A stretch of DNA of 64,000 nt from the NCBI GenBank assembly GCA_030537595.1, contig JAUNVR010000006.1, forward strand, positions 1 to 64,000. Direction: 5' to 3'. Position 1 is the first letter of the stretch; each line of letters begins with the position of its first letter. The position numbers and the translations under genes are program-made. The notes under the pieces were generated by a model, which was not told the origin of the DNA, did not search any database, and was given only the letters and a program-made list of their open reading frames with translations. The stretch comes from Eubacteriales bacterium. GTDB taxonomy: Bacteria > Bacillota > Clostridia > Saccharofermentanales > DTU023. Below, one piece after another: positions 23,876 through 33,108 of the stretch.

Positions 23876-24634
23876 TTGGCTAAAGCTCAAGATACAATTG
23901 GAAAAAGACCGCTCTGGGCACTTGCTGTATTCCATGGAGCACTCGGCTTAAGCAGAGCCTTTGCCGGCCTGGAATATCAGGGTTTAGAAAACTTGCCGGA
24001 TAACGAGGCCTTTATCCTCGCGGCAAACCACCTCAGCTACCTCGATGGTCTCTGGGTCATGGGCGGCCTATCCAAGGCCCAATTTAGCCGAGCTACAGCT
24101 TTGGCCGGGGCAGATTTGAGCTCAGATCACGGCTTTATCGGAAAATTAATTATGGCCGTAGCCCAACCGATTAAAATCGAGCGTCATGGTAACCCCGTGC
24201 GTGGCCTGATTATGGCTAAACGAGCCTTGCAGTCTGGGCATATCGTCTTAATTCATCCGGAGGGCACACGCAGTCACGATGGCTTCCTCGCCCCTTTACT
24301 AAGCGGCGCAGGCTACCTCGGGATTAAGGCCAAGGTCCCGACCGTTCCCGTCTTCATCTCAGGGGCATACGATTTCTATTCCCGACATCATAAACGCCCA
24401 TCCATCCGCCCTAAACGCACAGGCAAAAAAGCCAAGCTAACTGTTAATTTCTTGCCGCCGATAGCAGCTGATACTTATCAGAACGCACATGACTTAAGCG
24501 CTGCTATTCACAGTGCTCTGTATGACGCAGAAACAGCCTGGCTAGAGTCTGACGAGGGGCGCAAGGCCTCGATTATCCCTGCTGCAGAGGACTGGACCCG
24601 CCAAGCGCGTCCTCCACAGGATTTAGAAGCTTAG
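23876..24634 (+). CDS. plsC: 1-acylglycerol-3-phosphate acyltransferase family protein (PlsC-like)
   Basis: PlsC adds the second acyl chain to lysophosphatidic acid at the membrane. The catalytic H52-x4-D57 motif (NHLSYLD) and the phosphate-binding PEGTRS are both present in 252 residues. The start is a TTG with GGAGG 7 bases before; no ATG is available nearby. It is coupled to tadA. The last 62 bases overlap the 3' end of the convergent acyl-CoA synthetase gene. An acyl-activating enzyme next to an acyltransferase is a sensible pairing, though they lie on opposite strands. Confidence 0.9.
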   Translation: MAKAQDTIGKRPLWALAVFHGALGLSRAFAGLEYQGLENLPDNEAFILAANHLSYLDGLWVMGGLSKAQFSRATALAGADLSSDHGFIGKLIMAVAQPIKIERHGNPVRGLIMAKRALQSGHIVLIHPEGTRSHDGFLAPLLSGAGYLGIKAKVPTVPVFISGAYDFYSRHHKRPSIRPKRTGKKAKLTVNFLPPIAADTYQNAHDLSAAIHSALYDAETAWLESDEGRKASIIPAAEDWTRQARPPQDLEA

Positions 24635-26468
24635 CTTCCAGAGAATCAATATTGCAGCCACTTAAATCGGACCAGCTTAGATTTAGCGCGGCTAAAAGCG
24701 ACTCAATTCTGGCCATCTCCTCTGCCCTCTTAATTTTCAGGGTAGTAGTTGTGATTAAATCCTTAAAGGAATAAAAGTAAGAGCGGATGCCCTTGAAGGT
24801 CGGTAGTTTCGCATTAACCGTGGCAATCATTTTATCTAGCCATTCGAGAATCGAAGCGGAATCAGCTTCGCCCCTCCCCTCAGCTTCCAGCTTATCCCGA
24901 TCTAAGACGATCTTTGCAGTTAGAACAACATCACCCTTATTATCCTTTTGGCCAAAGACCATTGAGTCCTTGACATAGTCATAAGCATTCAAAAGCTCTT
25001 CTAGTTCCTCCGGGAAAACCTTCTTTCCAGATTGCAAAACAATCATCGATTTAGAGCGGCCACTAAGGTAGAGATATTTTCCATCTTCTAAGTAGCCGAT
25101 ATCACCAGTTTTGAACCAACCATCAGCAGTAAAGGCCTCCTGATTTGCCGCTTCATCCTCGTAATACTCCTTCATCACGATTGGCGATTTGACCAAGATT
25201 TCGCCCGGCTCACCTGGCCGCTCATTATCTATCGCCAGCGAGACCAGGGCCAAGGGATAGCCGACACTACCAAAGCGCAGGTCCTCTTCACGCGTCCCGG
25301 TAATCACCGGAGAACACTCGGTCATCCCGTAGCCTTGGAGTAAGGAAACGCCAATCTGGTCAAAGAAGCGTTGGACCTCAGGATCGATTGGTGCCGCACC
25401 GTTAATCCCGATGTATAAGCGACCGCCCAATTCTGCTCTAATTTCCCGAAAGATTCGGGTCCTTAGATCTAGGCCAAAAAAGCGCAAGAAAGCTGAAAGC
25501 TTCAGCGCAAATTTAAACTTCTTCTCTTGGCCTGACTTTCTAATTGCTGAAAGTATCCGCCGCTTCATCATGTTAAAGACCGTGGGGACTCCGACAATTA
25601 AATCTGGTGAGTATTCTTTGAGGTTTTTTGAGATATAACGTAAGCCGTCGTAGATACTGACACAGCCACCTAAGGCCAAACTCGTCTGAAAGCCACAGGT
25701 ATTTTCAAAGCTGTGGTGTAAAGGCAAAAGCGAGAGGGTTTTTAACTCCGGTCTAAAATCCACTGTCATCATCATTGAGCGGATATTTGCGCAAACCGAG
25801 CGGTGAGTTAGAATTACCGCCTTCGCTGCGGCTGAAGTTCCCGAGGTGAAAAGTAGCGACATCGGAGCATCGGGGTCAGGAGCTGGAAATTCAGTCACTC
25901 CATGTTCCAGAACTAGCTTTCGACCTTGCTCCAATAAGTCGTCAAAATAGTAGAGCTCAGAAGCTTTGCTCTTGAGATCAGCTGCAAAGCTCTCCCTTTC
26001 TGCAGCAGCTGCTCTCTCCGCCCGTGCTGCAACCCAGTGCTCGACCGGAGTACTGCTGCGCCTGTTCTGGAAGAGCGCTCGGTGAAAGGACATATCGTAA
26101 ATCAAAACTTCGACCTTGCCGCGCTCTAGAAGGTCTAATACTTCCCCGCTAGGCAGGAGACGATCTAGCGGTACAACTAGGCCGAGACCCGTGACTTGTG
26201 CCAGATAGGAGAGCATCCAAACATAAGAGTTATCCCCGATGATCCCGACCCGCTTGCCTTGCCAGCCGAGTTCACTGTAGATTTTATGAAGCGCTTTAAG
26301 ATCTCTTTCAAGCTCCCGATAGCTAACAGTTGTGACCTCGGACTGTGGCGTGACCCGGTAGCGAATCGCAGGCGACTCAGGGCGCTTTTTGAAATGCGGT
26401 TCCAGAAATTCATTAACAGTTGAAAAGGCCGGATCTTTTAACCAGGCCTTGCCATGTGCAATCTCCAT
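24573..26468 (-). CDS. AMP-dependent long-chain fatty acyl-CoA synthetase
   Basis: A 631-residue member of the adenylate-forming family. Motifs in order: P-loop LLFTSGTSAAAKAVILTH, the substrate-pocket region PLHHSFENTCGF, GYGMTECSPVITGTR, the ATP-binding GWFKTGDIGYLEDGKYLYLSGRSKSMIVLQSGKKVFPEE hinge region (in parts), and a C-terminal lid. The length and GYGMTEC fit long-chain synthetases that activate fatty acids with ATP and CoA. A GGGAGGG site precedes the ATG. It is 22 bases downstream of hflX. The 3' end overlaps plsC by 62 bases tail to tail. A role in recycling host or membrane fatty acids is plausible. Confidence 0.9.
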   Translation of the reverse strand: MEIAHGKAWLKDPAFSTVNEFLEPHFKKRPESPAIRYRVTPQSEVTTVSYRELERDLKALHKIYSELGWQGKRVGIIGDNSYVWMLSYLAQVTGLGLVVPLDRLLPSGEVLDLLERGKVEVLIYDMSFHRALFQNRRSSTPVEHWVAARAERAAAAERESFAADLKSKASELYYFDDLLEQGRKLVLEHGVTEFPAPDPDAPMSLLFTSGTSAAAKAVILTHRSVCANIRSMMMTVDFRPELKTLSLLPLHHSFENTCGFQTSLALGGCVSIYDGLRYISKNLKEYSPDLIVGVPTVFNMMKRRILSAIRKSGQEKKFKFALKLSAFLRFFGLDLRTRIFREIRAELGGRLYIGINGAAPIDPEVQRFFDQIGVSLLQGYGMTECSPVITGTREEDLRFGSVGYPLALVSLAIDNERPGEPGEILVKSPIVMKEYYEDEAANQEAFTADGWFKTGDIGYLEDGKYLYLSGRSKSMIVLQSGKKVFPEELEELLNAYDYVKDSMVFGQKDNKGDVVLTAKIVLDRDKLEAEGRGEADSASILEWLDKMIATVNAKLPTFKGIRSYFYSFKDLITTTTLKIKRAEEMARIESLLAALNLSWSDLSGCNIDSLEAKLLNPVEDALGGSSPLQQG

Positions 26469-26490
26469 TTTACCCTCCCTAATTTGAAGC

Positions 26491-27771
26491 TTATTTTAAA
26501 TCCTCAATTAGACCAAGTTGTGCAGCAGGTAATTTAAAGCGTACCTCGTAACCCTGCTCAGCGTAGTTTAGACTCTCGATTCTGCCGTGCTCGCGGATGC
26601 TTTGCAGCAGCTTTTCGCGACCGTAGGGCAAGAGCAAATTAAAGGGCAGGAGATTATAGTCAGCCATCTCGACAAGGGTCTCTAGCAATTGATCCATGCC
26701 CTCGCCGCTTTTTACTGAAACTGCCATCTCCTTAACTTTTTCTGAATGCCGGTAAAAATACCGCTCAGACTTAGCTGCTGGGTTCAAATCGAGTTTATTA
26801 AGGACGTGAATCCGCGGCTTTAAATTGACTGATAATTGTAGCAGCTGTTCTTCAACAACTGCAATCTGCGCAGCCCGATCTGGGTCGGAAATATCGGTAA
26901 CTTGTAAAATTAAATCAGCTTCCTTGATTTCATCTAAGGTCGCTGTAAAGGCCTCCGCTAAGCGTGGGGGCAGCTCTCTAACGAAGCCAACCGTATCTAA
27001 AAGTAAGATTTCATGACCTGAGAGATCAACTCTCCGCACAATCGGATCTAAGGAGGCAAAGAGCCGGTCACAGGCATAAAGATCAGAGCCGCAGAGGGCA
27101 TTAATTAAGGATGATTTACCAGCATTGGTGTAACCGACTACTGCAACTGTGACTAAGTCCTGCTGCTGTCTTTTCCGCCGCAGATTATCACGCTGCGTCG
27201 AAATCTGCTTCAGTTGGCGCTTGAGTTTACTTAGCCGTCTTTGGATATGTCGCCGGTCAGTTTCAAGCTGCGTTTCACCAGGCCCTCTGGTGCCGATCCC
27301 ACCGCCAAGCCTCGACAACCATTCAACCGAGCCTCTAAGGCGTGCATTTAAATCTTCCAGCTGGGCAATCTCAACCTGAATTTTACCGGCCTTCGTCTTC
27401 GCACGGGCGGCAAAGATATCCAGTATCAGTAGTGAGCGATCAATCACCTTCAACTCAGTTAATTTCTGAATCGCGCTCATTTGCGAACCAGTCAGCTCGC
27501 CGTCAATCACTAGACAGTCAGCACCGATCCTTTTTGCTTCTTCACCGAGCTCCTGCATCTTGCCCTTGCCACCATAGTACGCCGGGTCAATTTTCTCCCG
27601 TCTTTGGATCGCTGTACCGAGAATTTCCAGACCCGCTGAATCGGCCAAACGCTCTAATTCAGCAAGCGATGCCTCTGCTACTTGGGCAGCGACTCCATCG
27701 CTGCCCCATTGGAAAGATAGTAAAATAACCTTTTCTGCCGCTTGTTCGGCTAAGAGAAATTCGTGAAACAA
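26491..27771 (-). CDS. hflX: Ribosome-associated GTPase HflX
   Basis: HflX splits stalled or stressed 70S ribosomes and binds the 50S subunit. The 426-residue product has the N-terminal HflX domain (DPAYYGGKGKMQELGEEA), the signature GGIGTRGPGETQLETDRR, a helical linker rich in Arg/Lys/Gln, then the G domain: GYTNAGKSSL (G1), DTVGFVRELP (G3), NKLD (G4). The start is TTG with AAAGG six bases before; the protein sequence in front of it lacks an ATG. It precedes the acyl-CoA synthetase in the same direction. Confidence 0.95.
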   Translation of the reverse strand: MFHEFLLAEQAAEKVILLSFQWGSDGVAAQVAEASLAELERLADSAGLEILGTAIQRREKIDPAYYGGKGKMQELGEEAKRIGADCLVIDGELTGSQMSAIQKLTELKVIDRSLLILDIFAARAKTKAGKIQVEIAQLEDLNARLRGSVEWLSRLGGGIGTRGPGETQLETDRRHIQRRLSKLKRQLKQISTQRDNLRRKRQQQDLVTVAVVGYTNAGKSSLINALCGSDLYACDRLFASLDPIVRRVDLSGHEILLLDTVGFVRELPPRLAEAFTATLDEIKEADLILQVTDISDPDRAAQIAVVEEQLLQLSVNLKPRIHVLNKLDLNPAAKSERYFYRHSEKVKEMAVSVKSGEGMDQLLETLVEMADYNLLPFNLLLPYGREKLLQSIREHGRIESLNYAEQGYEVRFKLPAAQLGLIEDLK

Positions 27772-27869
27772 ATCGTACCTTTCTTTAAGCCCTTCTATCC
27801 TGAAGTATTAAAAGTAAAATCTTTCCTTCAGTATAGCAAATTTGAAGTCTGAATTTTGAGCTCAAGCTG

Positions 27870-27878
27870 TGCTAAAAT
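27870..27878 (+). promoter_or_regulatory. Extended -10 promoter element of the DEAD-box helicase gene
   Basis: TG-C-TAAAAT is an extended -10 box. The ATG begins 8 bases after it, leaving almost no leader. No good -35 box is visible at the right distance. Confidence 0.45.
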
Positions 27879-27885
27879 TAGGACT

Positions 27886-29193
27886 ATGAATAATTTCCAG
27901 CAATTTAATTTGGCCCCTGAAACAATCCGGGCCCTTGAGCAGCAGTCTATAACTATTCCCAGTTCGATTCAAGAACAATCGATTGGGGCCTTAATTAACG
28001 GGCACGACGTAATTGCCAAAGCACCAACCGGCACGGGTAAAACCTTTGCCTTTGCGCTGCCGATGCTAGAGCGGATTCGTCCGGACGGCGGCCCGATTCA
28101 GGCCTTAGTCCTGGCACCGACTCGTGAACTGGCAATTCAAATTGCCAAAGACATTGAATCTTTACTGCGTGAACGTCCCGAACTCGAGGTATCACTCGTC
28201 TACGGTGGGCAGGCATACAATAAGCAAATTGAAAGTTTTAAGACAGCGCAGATTTTAGTCGCCACGCCAGGTCGTCTCTTAGACCATCTGCAGCGGAAGA
28301 ATTTAAAGCTTAGCAATTGTCATTATGCCATTCTCGATGAAGCTGACAGAATGGTTGATATGGGCTTTATTGACGAGGTCAAAAGAATCCTCGACAAGCT
28401 GCCAAAGGAGCGGCAAATCGGACTCTTCTCGGCAACCCTCTCGCGTTCAGTCATGGACATCTCATGGGTTTACCAGAATCAGCCCTTAGAATTTGAAGTT
28501 GTCCCGGAAGCTGAGGATAGACCACAGATTAGCGCCTTCCATTGCATCGCCAATGGCCCGCAAAGAGTGGCGGCCCTGCGCGATTTCTGCGCCTTACACG
28601 AACTCGATCGCGGCTTAATCTTCGTGAACATGAAACAATCCGCAGAGATTGTCTCGCGCCGTCTCCAGGGACTCGGCCTAAAAGCTGAGCACTTACACGG
28701 AGGCTTAAACCAGAAGCAGCGAGAACGCATCTTAAAGCTCTTCCGAGACGGTAAGTTAAACTTTCTAGTGGCAACTGATGTCGCAGCCCGTGGCTTAGAT
28801 ATTGACGAGGTGGAATTAGTCGTTAACTATGACCTCCCTCTAGAAAACGAGAACTATGTCCACCGCATCGGCAGAACTGGCCGAGCCGGTGAAAGCGGCT
28901 ATGCCTTAACTTTCTATACTGCTAACACAGAGCAAAGACTAAAAGAGCTACTGCGACGCACTCAGCAAAGCAGCAGCGAGTGGGCTTGGACTAAAGCCAA
29001 GGCTAACCTCGCCTGGTTACCAGCTACAGAGATTGATGAAGATGCCCTAAAGGCTCGCTTCGAGCGCAGTCCGAAACGCAGCAAGAAAAGCTCAAGCAGA
29101 GCTGGCCAGAGAGCTCCGCGAAGTAGCGGACCAATGCGCGGTCGTAAAAGAGGCCAGGCTGGCAGAAAGTCTAAGCCAGGTAAAAAAGACTAA
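27886..29193 (+). CDS. DEAD-box ATP-dependent RNA helicase
   Basis: From the ATG at 27886 the product has 435 residues. Helicase motifs: Q motif (FNLAPETIRALEQQSITIPSSIQ region), APTGTGKT (I), PTRELAIQ (Ia), DEAD (II, in AILDEADRMVDMGF), SAT (III), VATDVAARGLDID (V) and HRIGRTGRAG (VI). The C-terminal 60 residues are strongly basic (Lys/Arg/Ser/Gly), as in RNA-binding tails of CshA/RhlE-like cold-shock and ribosome-assembly helicases. A TTG start 30 bases earlier lies before the predicted promoter and is rejected. It converges on murJ with 12 bases between stops. Confidence 0.93.
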   Translation: MNNFQQFNLAPETIRALEQQSITIPSSIQEQSIGALINGHDVIAKAPTGTGKTFAFALPMLERIRPDGGPIQALVLAPTRELAIQIAKDIESLLRERPELEVSLVYGGQAYNKQIESFKTAQILVATPGRLLDHLQRKNLKLSNCHYAILDEADRMVDMGFIDEVKRILDKLPKERQIGLFSATLSRSVMDISWVYQNQPLEFEVVPEAEDRPQISAFHCIANGPQRVAALRDFCALHELDRGLIFVNMKQSAEIVSRRLQGLGLKAEHLHGGLNQKQRERILKLFRDGKLNFLVATDVAARGLDIDEVELVVNYDLPLENENYVHRIGRTGRAGESGYALTFYTANTEQRLKELLRRTQQSSSEWAWTKAKANLAWLPATEIDEDALKARFERSPKRSKKSSSRAGQRAPRSSGPMRGRKRGQAGRKSKPGKKD

Positions 29194-29205
29194 GAGTAAA
29201 AATAA

Positions 29206-30876
29206 TTAGGAATTGAGATTAAGGCGAGTTTTCTCCTCCAGCGGAGGAAGATTTAGAACTCGCCTTATTTGAGTCTGTAAAGCGACCGTTTCACGTAAGT
29301 TGATTGCCAATCCGCCGATATAATAAATGCCAAAACCCAGAGCCATCTTAATTCCATAAACTAGCAGTTGAAGAATTTTTAAATTAGGCGCAAAGGGAAT
29401 TGAACGCAGTGCGAACAATGCAATAGCCATCAGAGCGGCCGGCGGTAGCAGGCGAATGATAAAGGGGAAAATCCGATACGGCCTAAGTTCTGGACGGTGG
29501 TAGCGATAGGCCTGGTACACCAATAAAGCTGAGAGCAGTGAATAGCTCGCATGCGCCATTGCTATCCCCTCGAGCCCGAAACTAAAGACTCTGGTGTAAA
29601 GCAGAATAAATAAGGGATTTAAGACTAAGCTAATTAAACCAGTAACTAAGGTCAGCTGGGTAATTCTCCGAGCATAGAAGGCCTGATTCGTAATGAAAAT
29701 TACGGAGTGCGCCAGCATCGAGATACAGAACCAGCGCATCACCCCTGCGGTCACGCCGACGTCATGCATGGTGTAATTGCTAGGATTCCATTGGAAGATC
29801 GCCTGTATTGTTTCGAAGTTTAAAATCGCAAAAGCAATCGCAAAGGGCAGGATGTAAAACAAGGTCCTGCGAAGGGACATCGTATACAGCCGTCTAACCT
29901 TCCGATGCTCGCCCTGGGCTATAAAGGTTGTCAGATTAGGCAAAATTACATTCCCGATGCCTACAGCAATAATTCCATAGGGCAAGGTCCAGGTCGTAGC
30001 CGACTGCCGAATCGAGGTGACAGCACCGGTCATCGAACTGGCAAAGCGGTTCATAATCATGAAGTTTAGCTGGAGTACAGAGCCCGAAAGCAGAGTCGGT
30101 AAAGCCAGGCGCCAAAGCCGTTTAAAGCCGGGATTTGCAAAGTCGAAATTCGGTCTGAAATTAACTAATTCACGCCGGGCAAAAAAGGCTGCAAAGCAGA
30201 AATAGAGCAGGGCTGAAAGCACTACTGACCAGGCCACTTTCTTCACCGCTTCCTCAGTCGGCCCACCCAGGAGAATCAAGCCAATCATATAGGCTAAATT
30301 ATAAACAACTACCCCAAAGGAGGCCGGTCCGAAGCGACGATAAGCCTGTAAAACCCCGTTCGTCAAAGAGATACTGACCATCACAAAGGTCTGTAATAAC
30401 AAAATTCTCGTCACCGGAATGACCAGATCTAACTTATCTGCCAGCTCCGGCATCGCCCCATCAGAAGCCTTCCCCATCAGAGCAGGAATCAGGTACGGGG
30501 CTAAAATATAGGTTAAAAGCAGAACTACTGCCATGATTGTGAGGAAAAAGGTTGAGAAGGTATTGATTGAATACCAGGTCTGCTTCTCTCTTTTGCGCTC
30601 AATACCATGAGCCAGAGTCGGCGTCATGACCGCAGCCACAGCGCCACCAATCAATAGCTCAAACATCAAGTCTGGCAACTGGAAGGAAAAAATATAGGCA
30701 TCGGAAAGCAAACCATAGCCAAATTTAGGAACAATTAAAATTTCCCTGAGGAAACCAGTCAGTTTGACCAGGAACATGGCAAAGATTGTGATTATCGTTG
30801 CCTCTGCAATACCCTGAGATGACGAAGCACGCTGTCTTCGTTTCATCTCCAAATCTTCATGCCTCTGCCTCTGCAA
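29206..30876 (-). CDS. murJ: Lipid II flippase MurJ (MviN)
   Basis: MurJ moves lipid II across the membrane for peptidoglycan synthesis. The product has 556 residues, about 14 membrane helices and the family's opening pattern (FLREILIVPKFGYGLLSDAYIFSFQLPD, in parts). It carries the conserved Arg of the FLRE loop and GAVAAVMTPT. The start is probably a TTG at 30876 that follows GGAGGGG by 4 bases; an ATG 10 codons later has its GGAG directly adjoining and is worse placed. The 3' end holds a nested inverted repeat that may terminate the convergent helicase gene. Confidence 0.93.
   Translation of the reverse strand: MQRQRHEDLEMKRRQRASSSQGIAEATIITIFAMFLVKLTGFLREILIVPKFGYGLLSDAYIFSFQLPDLMFELLIGGAVAAVMTPTLAHGIERKREKQTWYSINTFSTFFLTIMAVVLLLTYILAPYLIPALMGKASDGAMPELADKLDLVIPVTRILLLQTFVMVSISLTNGVLQAYRRFGPASFGVVVYNLAYMIGLILLGGPTEEAVKKVAWSVVLSALLYFCFAAFFARRELVNFRPNFDFANPGFKRLWRLALPTLLSGSVLQLNFMIMNRFASSMTGAVTSIRQSATTWTLPYGIIAVGIGNVILPNLTTFIAQGEHRKVRRLYTMSLRRTLFYILPFAIAFAILNFETIQAIFQWNPSNYTMHDVGVTAGVMRWFCISMLAHSVIFITNQAFYARRITQLTLVTGLISLVLNPLFILLYTRVFSFGLEGIAMAHASYSLLSALLVYQAYRYHRPELRPYRIFPFIIRLLPPAALMAIALFALRSIPFAPNLKILQLLVYGIKMALGFGIYYIGGLAINLRETVALQTQIRRVLNLPPLEEKTRLNLNS
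29221..29266 (+). terminator. Nested hairpin inside the murJ 3' end, possible terminator of the helicase gene
   Basis: Arms AAGGCGAGTT and AACTCGCCTT (10 bp, perfect) enclose a second stem TCCTCC/GGAGGA with a 3-base loop. On the plus strand TTATTTG follows. It begins 28 bases after the helicase stop and lies within murJ codons, so one DNA segment may code on one strand and terminate on the other. Confidence 0.5.
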
Positions 30877-30958
30877 GCTACCCCTCCATTAATTCCTCTA
30901 CTAATTTAGCTTTCTTCTGAGATAACTCCCACAGTATACAATATTCTTTCTCAGCTAT

Positions 30959-32026
30959 CTATGCACAGTAGTCTTGAAAGAAAATTGCTAAGGCCAGTTG
31001 GTCAGCCGATCCTCCGGGAGAAGCATTGCGAGCAATAAATTCCTGGTCCAAGTCCCGGACAAAATCAATCAATTGCTGCTCCCTAACCCGCCGCAGTCGA
31101 CGCACTGTTCCCAGGGGTTCACCCGCTAGACCCTCACTTTGATACAAGGCCCTTAACTTTGCTAATTTAATTCCTAAATCTGCCTGTAAGGCCCTAGCCT
31201 CAGCCTCGCCTAAACGATGATAAAGATTACTGTCAGAGATTTCAGAAATTAAAGCCAATAAAGCCCAAATCCGTGCCGAATTTTGACTGAAGCCAAAGCT
31301 TAAAGCCTCCTTTAGCCGGGGTAAAGCAAGCTCAAAAACCGCAGGATAGCCGGCTGCTGCAGCTTCTCGCGCTCCCCCCGCAGAACCTTTTAAGCGCTGT
31401 TGTAAACCGTGCCCACGCTGTAATTGCTGCTGAAAGCTACCTAGCTCTGCGGCCTGCTTTCTGATTTTCTCGGGCATCTCTTTTGTCCAGGGTAAATCCA
31501 GAACAGGCTCTTCAGCAAGCTCAGTTCGGACGTATTCATAATCTTTTAAGGCACAAGCTCCCAAGGCAGAAATCTCGGCCCTGATCGCAGGAATCTCGAC
31601 TTCAGCATCTGCAGGCTGTCGAAAGCTCAGGTCAGCAATCGCATAAAGCACAAGACTAAAGGCAAAGAGCATGCCCTTTTGCGTATTAACTCCAGCCGTC
31701 TCCCCGAGCAGTCGCCGTTCCCAAACTCGCCCGAGCCAACGTAAGGCCGTAAAATCCTCCGCATAGCTTCGGCTTGTCGACTGAGCTCTGGCAAAAGCTA
31801 ATTCCACCACATGGCCAAAAAACTCTCTCAGGACTAGGGCACCCCGCCGAAATAAATCCACATTCATATCCAAATGTGATCCATTATTATATAAATCGAC
31901 TAGGCCTGGCTTAGGACTGGTCTCGAGCTCCGCGACCACTGCAGCGTATGCTAAGTCTACTAGCCTCTTTTTTAGGGGCAATAAAGCAGCCCAGTTTAAA
32001 TTAATCTGACTTTCTCGCCTACTCAT
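30959..32026 (-). CDS. CitG-like triphosphoribosyl-dephospho-CoA synthase family protein
   Basis: The 355-residue product carries the CitG signature: TSPKPGLVDLYNNGSHLDMN near the start, a helical core, and WLGRVWERRLLGETAGVNTQKGMLFAFSL, whose G-N-T-x-K-G motif is diagnostic. CitG enzymes join ATP and dephospho-CoA to make the prosthetic group of citrate or malonate lyase. No lyase genes are in this window. The region between about 160 and 260 is Gln/Ala/Arg rich and looks poorly conserved. It follows the P-loop gene after 7 bases and has only a weak binding site, so translation is likely coupled. Confidence 0.8.
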   Translation of the reverse strand: MSRRESQINLNWAALLPLKKRLVDLAYAAVVAELETSPKPGLVDLYNNGSHLDMNVDLFRRGALVLREFFGHVVELAFARAQSTSRSYAEDFTALRWLGRVWERRLLGETAGVNTQKGMLFAFSLVLYAIADLSFRQPADAEVEIPAIRAEISALGACALKDYEYVRTELAEEPVLDLPWTKEMPEKIRKQAAELGSFQQQLQRGHGLQQRLKGSAGGAREAAAAGYPAVFELALPRLKEALSFGFSQNSARIWALLALISEISDSNLYHRLGEAEARALQADLGIKLAKLRALYQSEGLAGEPLGTVRRLRRVREQQLIDFVRDLDQEFIARNASPGGSADQLALAIFFQDYCA

Positions 32027-32033
32027 CTTTGCA

Positions 32034-32957
32034 CTAAGGAATTATTTGATTCAAATCTGAAAGCTGGGAATCATACTGGAAGCCGACTATGCCGACCAGC
32101 TGATAACGTCCAGTGATAGATTCTTTAATAAACTCAGGGTGTAAAGTGAAGTGCTTAATATCACCAGTTGCTTCCACGTGCATTCTAGGACCTGTACAGT
32201 AATGCACAATATCGCCAATCGTGATGTGATAATCATCCTTGTAAGAAATTGGTAAATTCGCAGCGATCTTCTCTTTAACCTTTGCCTCCAGGGCCGGAAT
32301 ATCTATCTCCGGTTTATTCTCAAAGGACAGAATAAAGCCGTGGCGAACATCATCATGGTCAAAGCGCCCGATCCCCATCAGCGATAACTCATGCTCGACT
32401 AAATCCTCAGCAGAGTGCGCCATCTTCCTAAAAATTACTGAAGGCATTACGATATCAGCAACCTCTTGTGGCTCGGGGCCGAAAACCGAAGGCCGGGTAA
32501 TAATAATCTCTTCCCCAACTCCCAGCAGCAGGTGCGCATTGCGCTTTAAGACCGGATAAATCAAATCAAAATGCTCAACTATAACGCGCCGATTCAATTT
32601 TAAGGCTGCTTCAATTGCTTCTGCCAGGTCGCCCAGCTGGTAAAAACCCTGCTCGAAACGAATATCGAGGTGGTAGGTGTGAGGTTTGAAGAATCCAGTA
32701 TCATCGAGATCCATGATGGGCAGGGGGCGCACATTGACCCCAGAATCATCATTGGTTAATTCCAAGCCCGGGAACATCCCCTTTAAGAGCATTGACTTAC
32801 CGGACCCTGCTTCACCGATAACGCCGATTAAATTATCATAGGGGCTCAGATACATCTGCGCGATCTGCGCTCCAACGTCAGCCATCCGGATTGCCCCACG
32901 AGGCGCTAATAAGACGCTGTAAAGATGGTTTTTCTGCATGCGTGCTGAATAGGACAT
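32034..32957 (-). CDS. P-loop NTP-binding protein of unknown function, partner of CitG-like gene
   Basis: The ATG at 32957 follows GGAGG by 5 bases; a GTG four codons earlier overlaps that site. The 307-residue protein has a clear Walker A loop, GEAGSGKSMLLKGMF, preceded by hydrophobic strand NLIGVI. Conserved-looking pairs of His appear later: VEHFDLIYP, KMAHSAEDLVEHEL, and a C-terminal DDYHITIGDIVHYCTGPRMHVE with GDIKHFTLHPEF. I recall Clostridia proteins of this type being named for an extra alanyl-tRNA-synthetase-related domain, but I would not rely on that. The tight pairing with the CitG-like gene suggests a shared pathway. Function unknown. Confidence 0.65.
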   Translation of the reverse strand: MSYSARMQKNHLYSVLLAPRGAIRMADVGAQIAQMYLSPYDNLIGVIGEAGSGKSMLLKGMFPGLELTNDDSGVNVRPLPIMDLDDTGFFKPHTYHLDIRFEQGFYQLGDLAEAIEAALKLNRRVIVEHFDLIYPVLKRNAHLLLGVGEEIIITRPSVFGPEPQEVADIVMPSVIFRKMAHSAEDLVEHELSLMGIGRFDHDDVRHGFILSFENKPEIDIPALEAKVKEKIAANLPISYKDDYHITIGDIVHYCTGPRMHVEATGDIKHFTLHPEFIKESITGRYQLVGIVGFQYDSQLSDLNQIIP

Positions 32958-33031
32958 ATCGACCTCCACTAATCCAAAGAGCTGATGGCTGTCAGCATTG
33001 ACAATTCTTTTGCTTCTTTAATAATTTAAGA

Positions 33032-33059
33032 TTGAAGCATGCTTATCCTTGCCTATTTT
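33032..33059 (+). promoter_or_regulatory. Probable promoter of the fucosidase gene
   Basis: TTGAAG (33032-33037), 16-base spacer, TATTTT (33054-33059), placed in the divergent gap about 50 bases before the fucosidase ATG. Confidence 0.45.
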
Positions 33060-33108
33060 AGCATACTCAGTGCAAGGCTTTACTTTAGCTAGCTCAAAGG
33101 AGAAAGAG

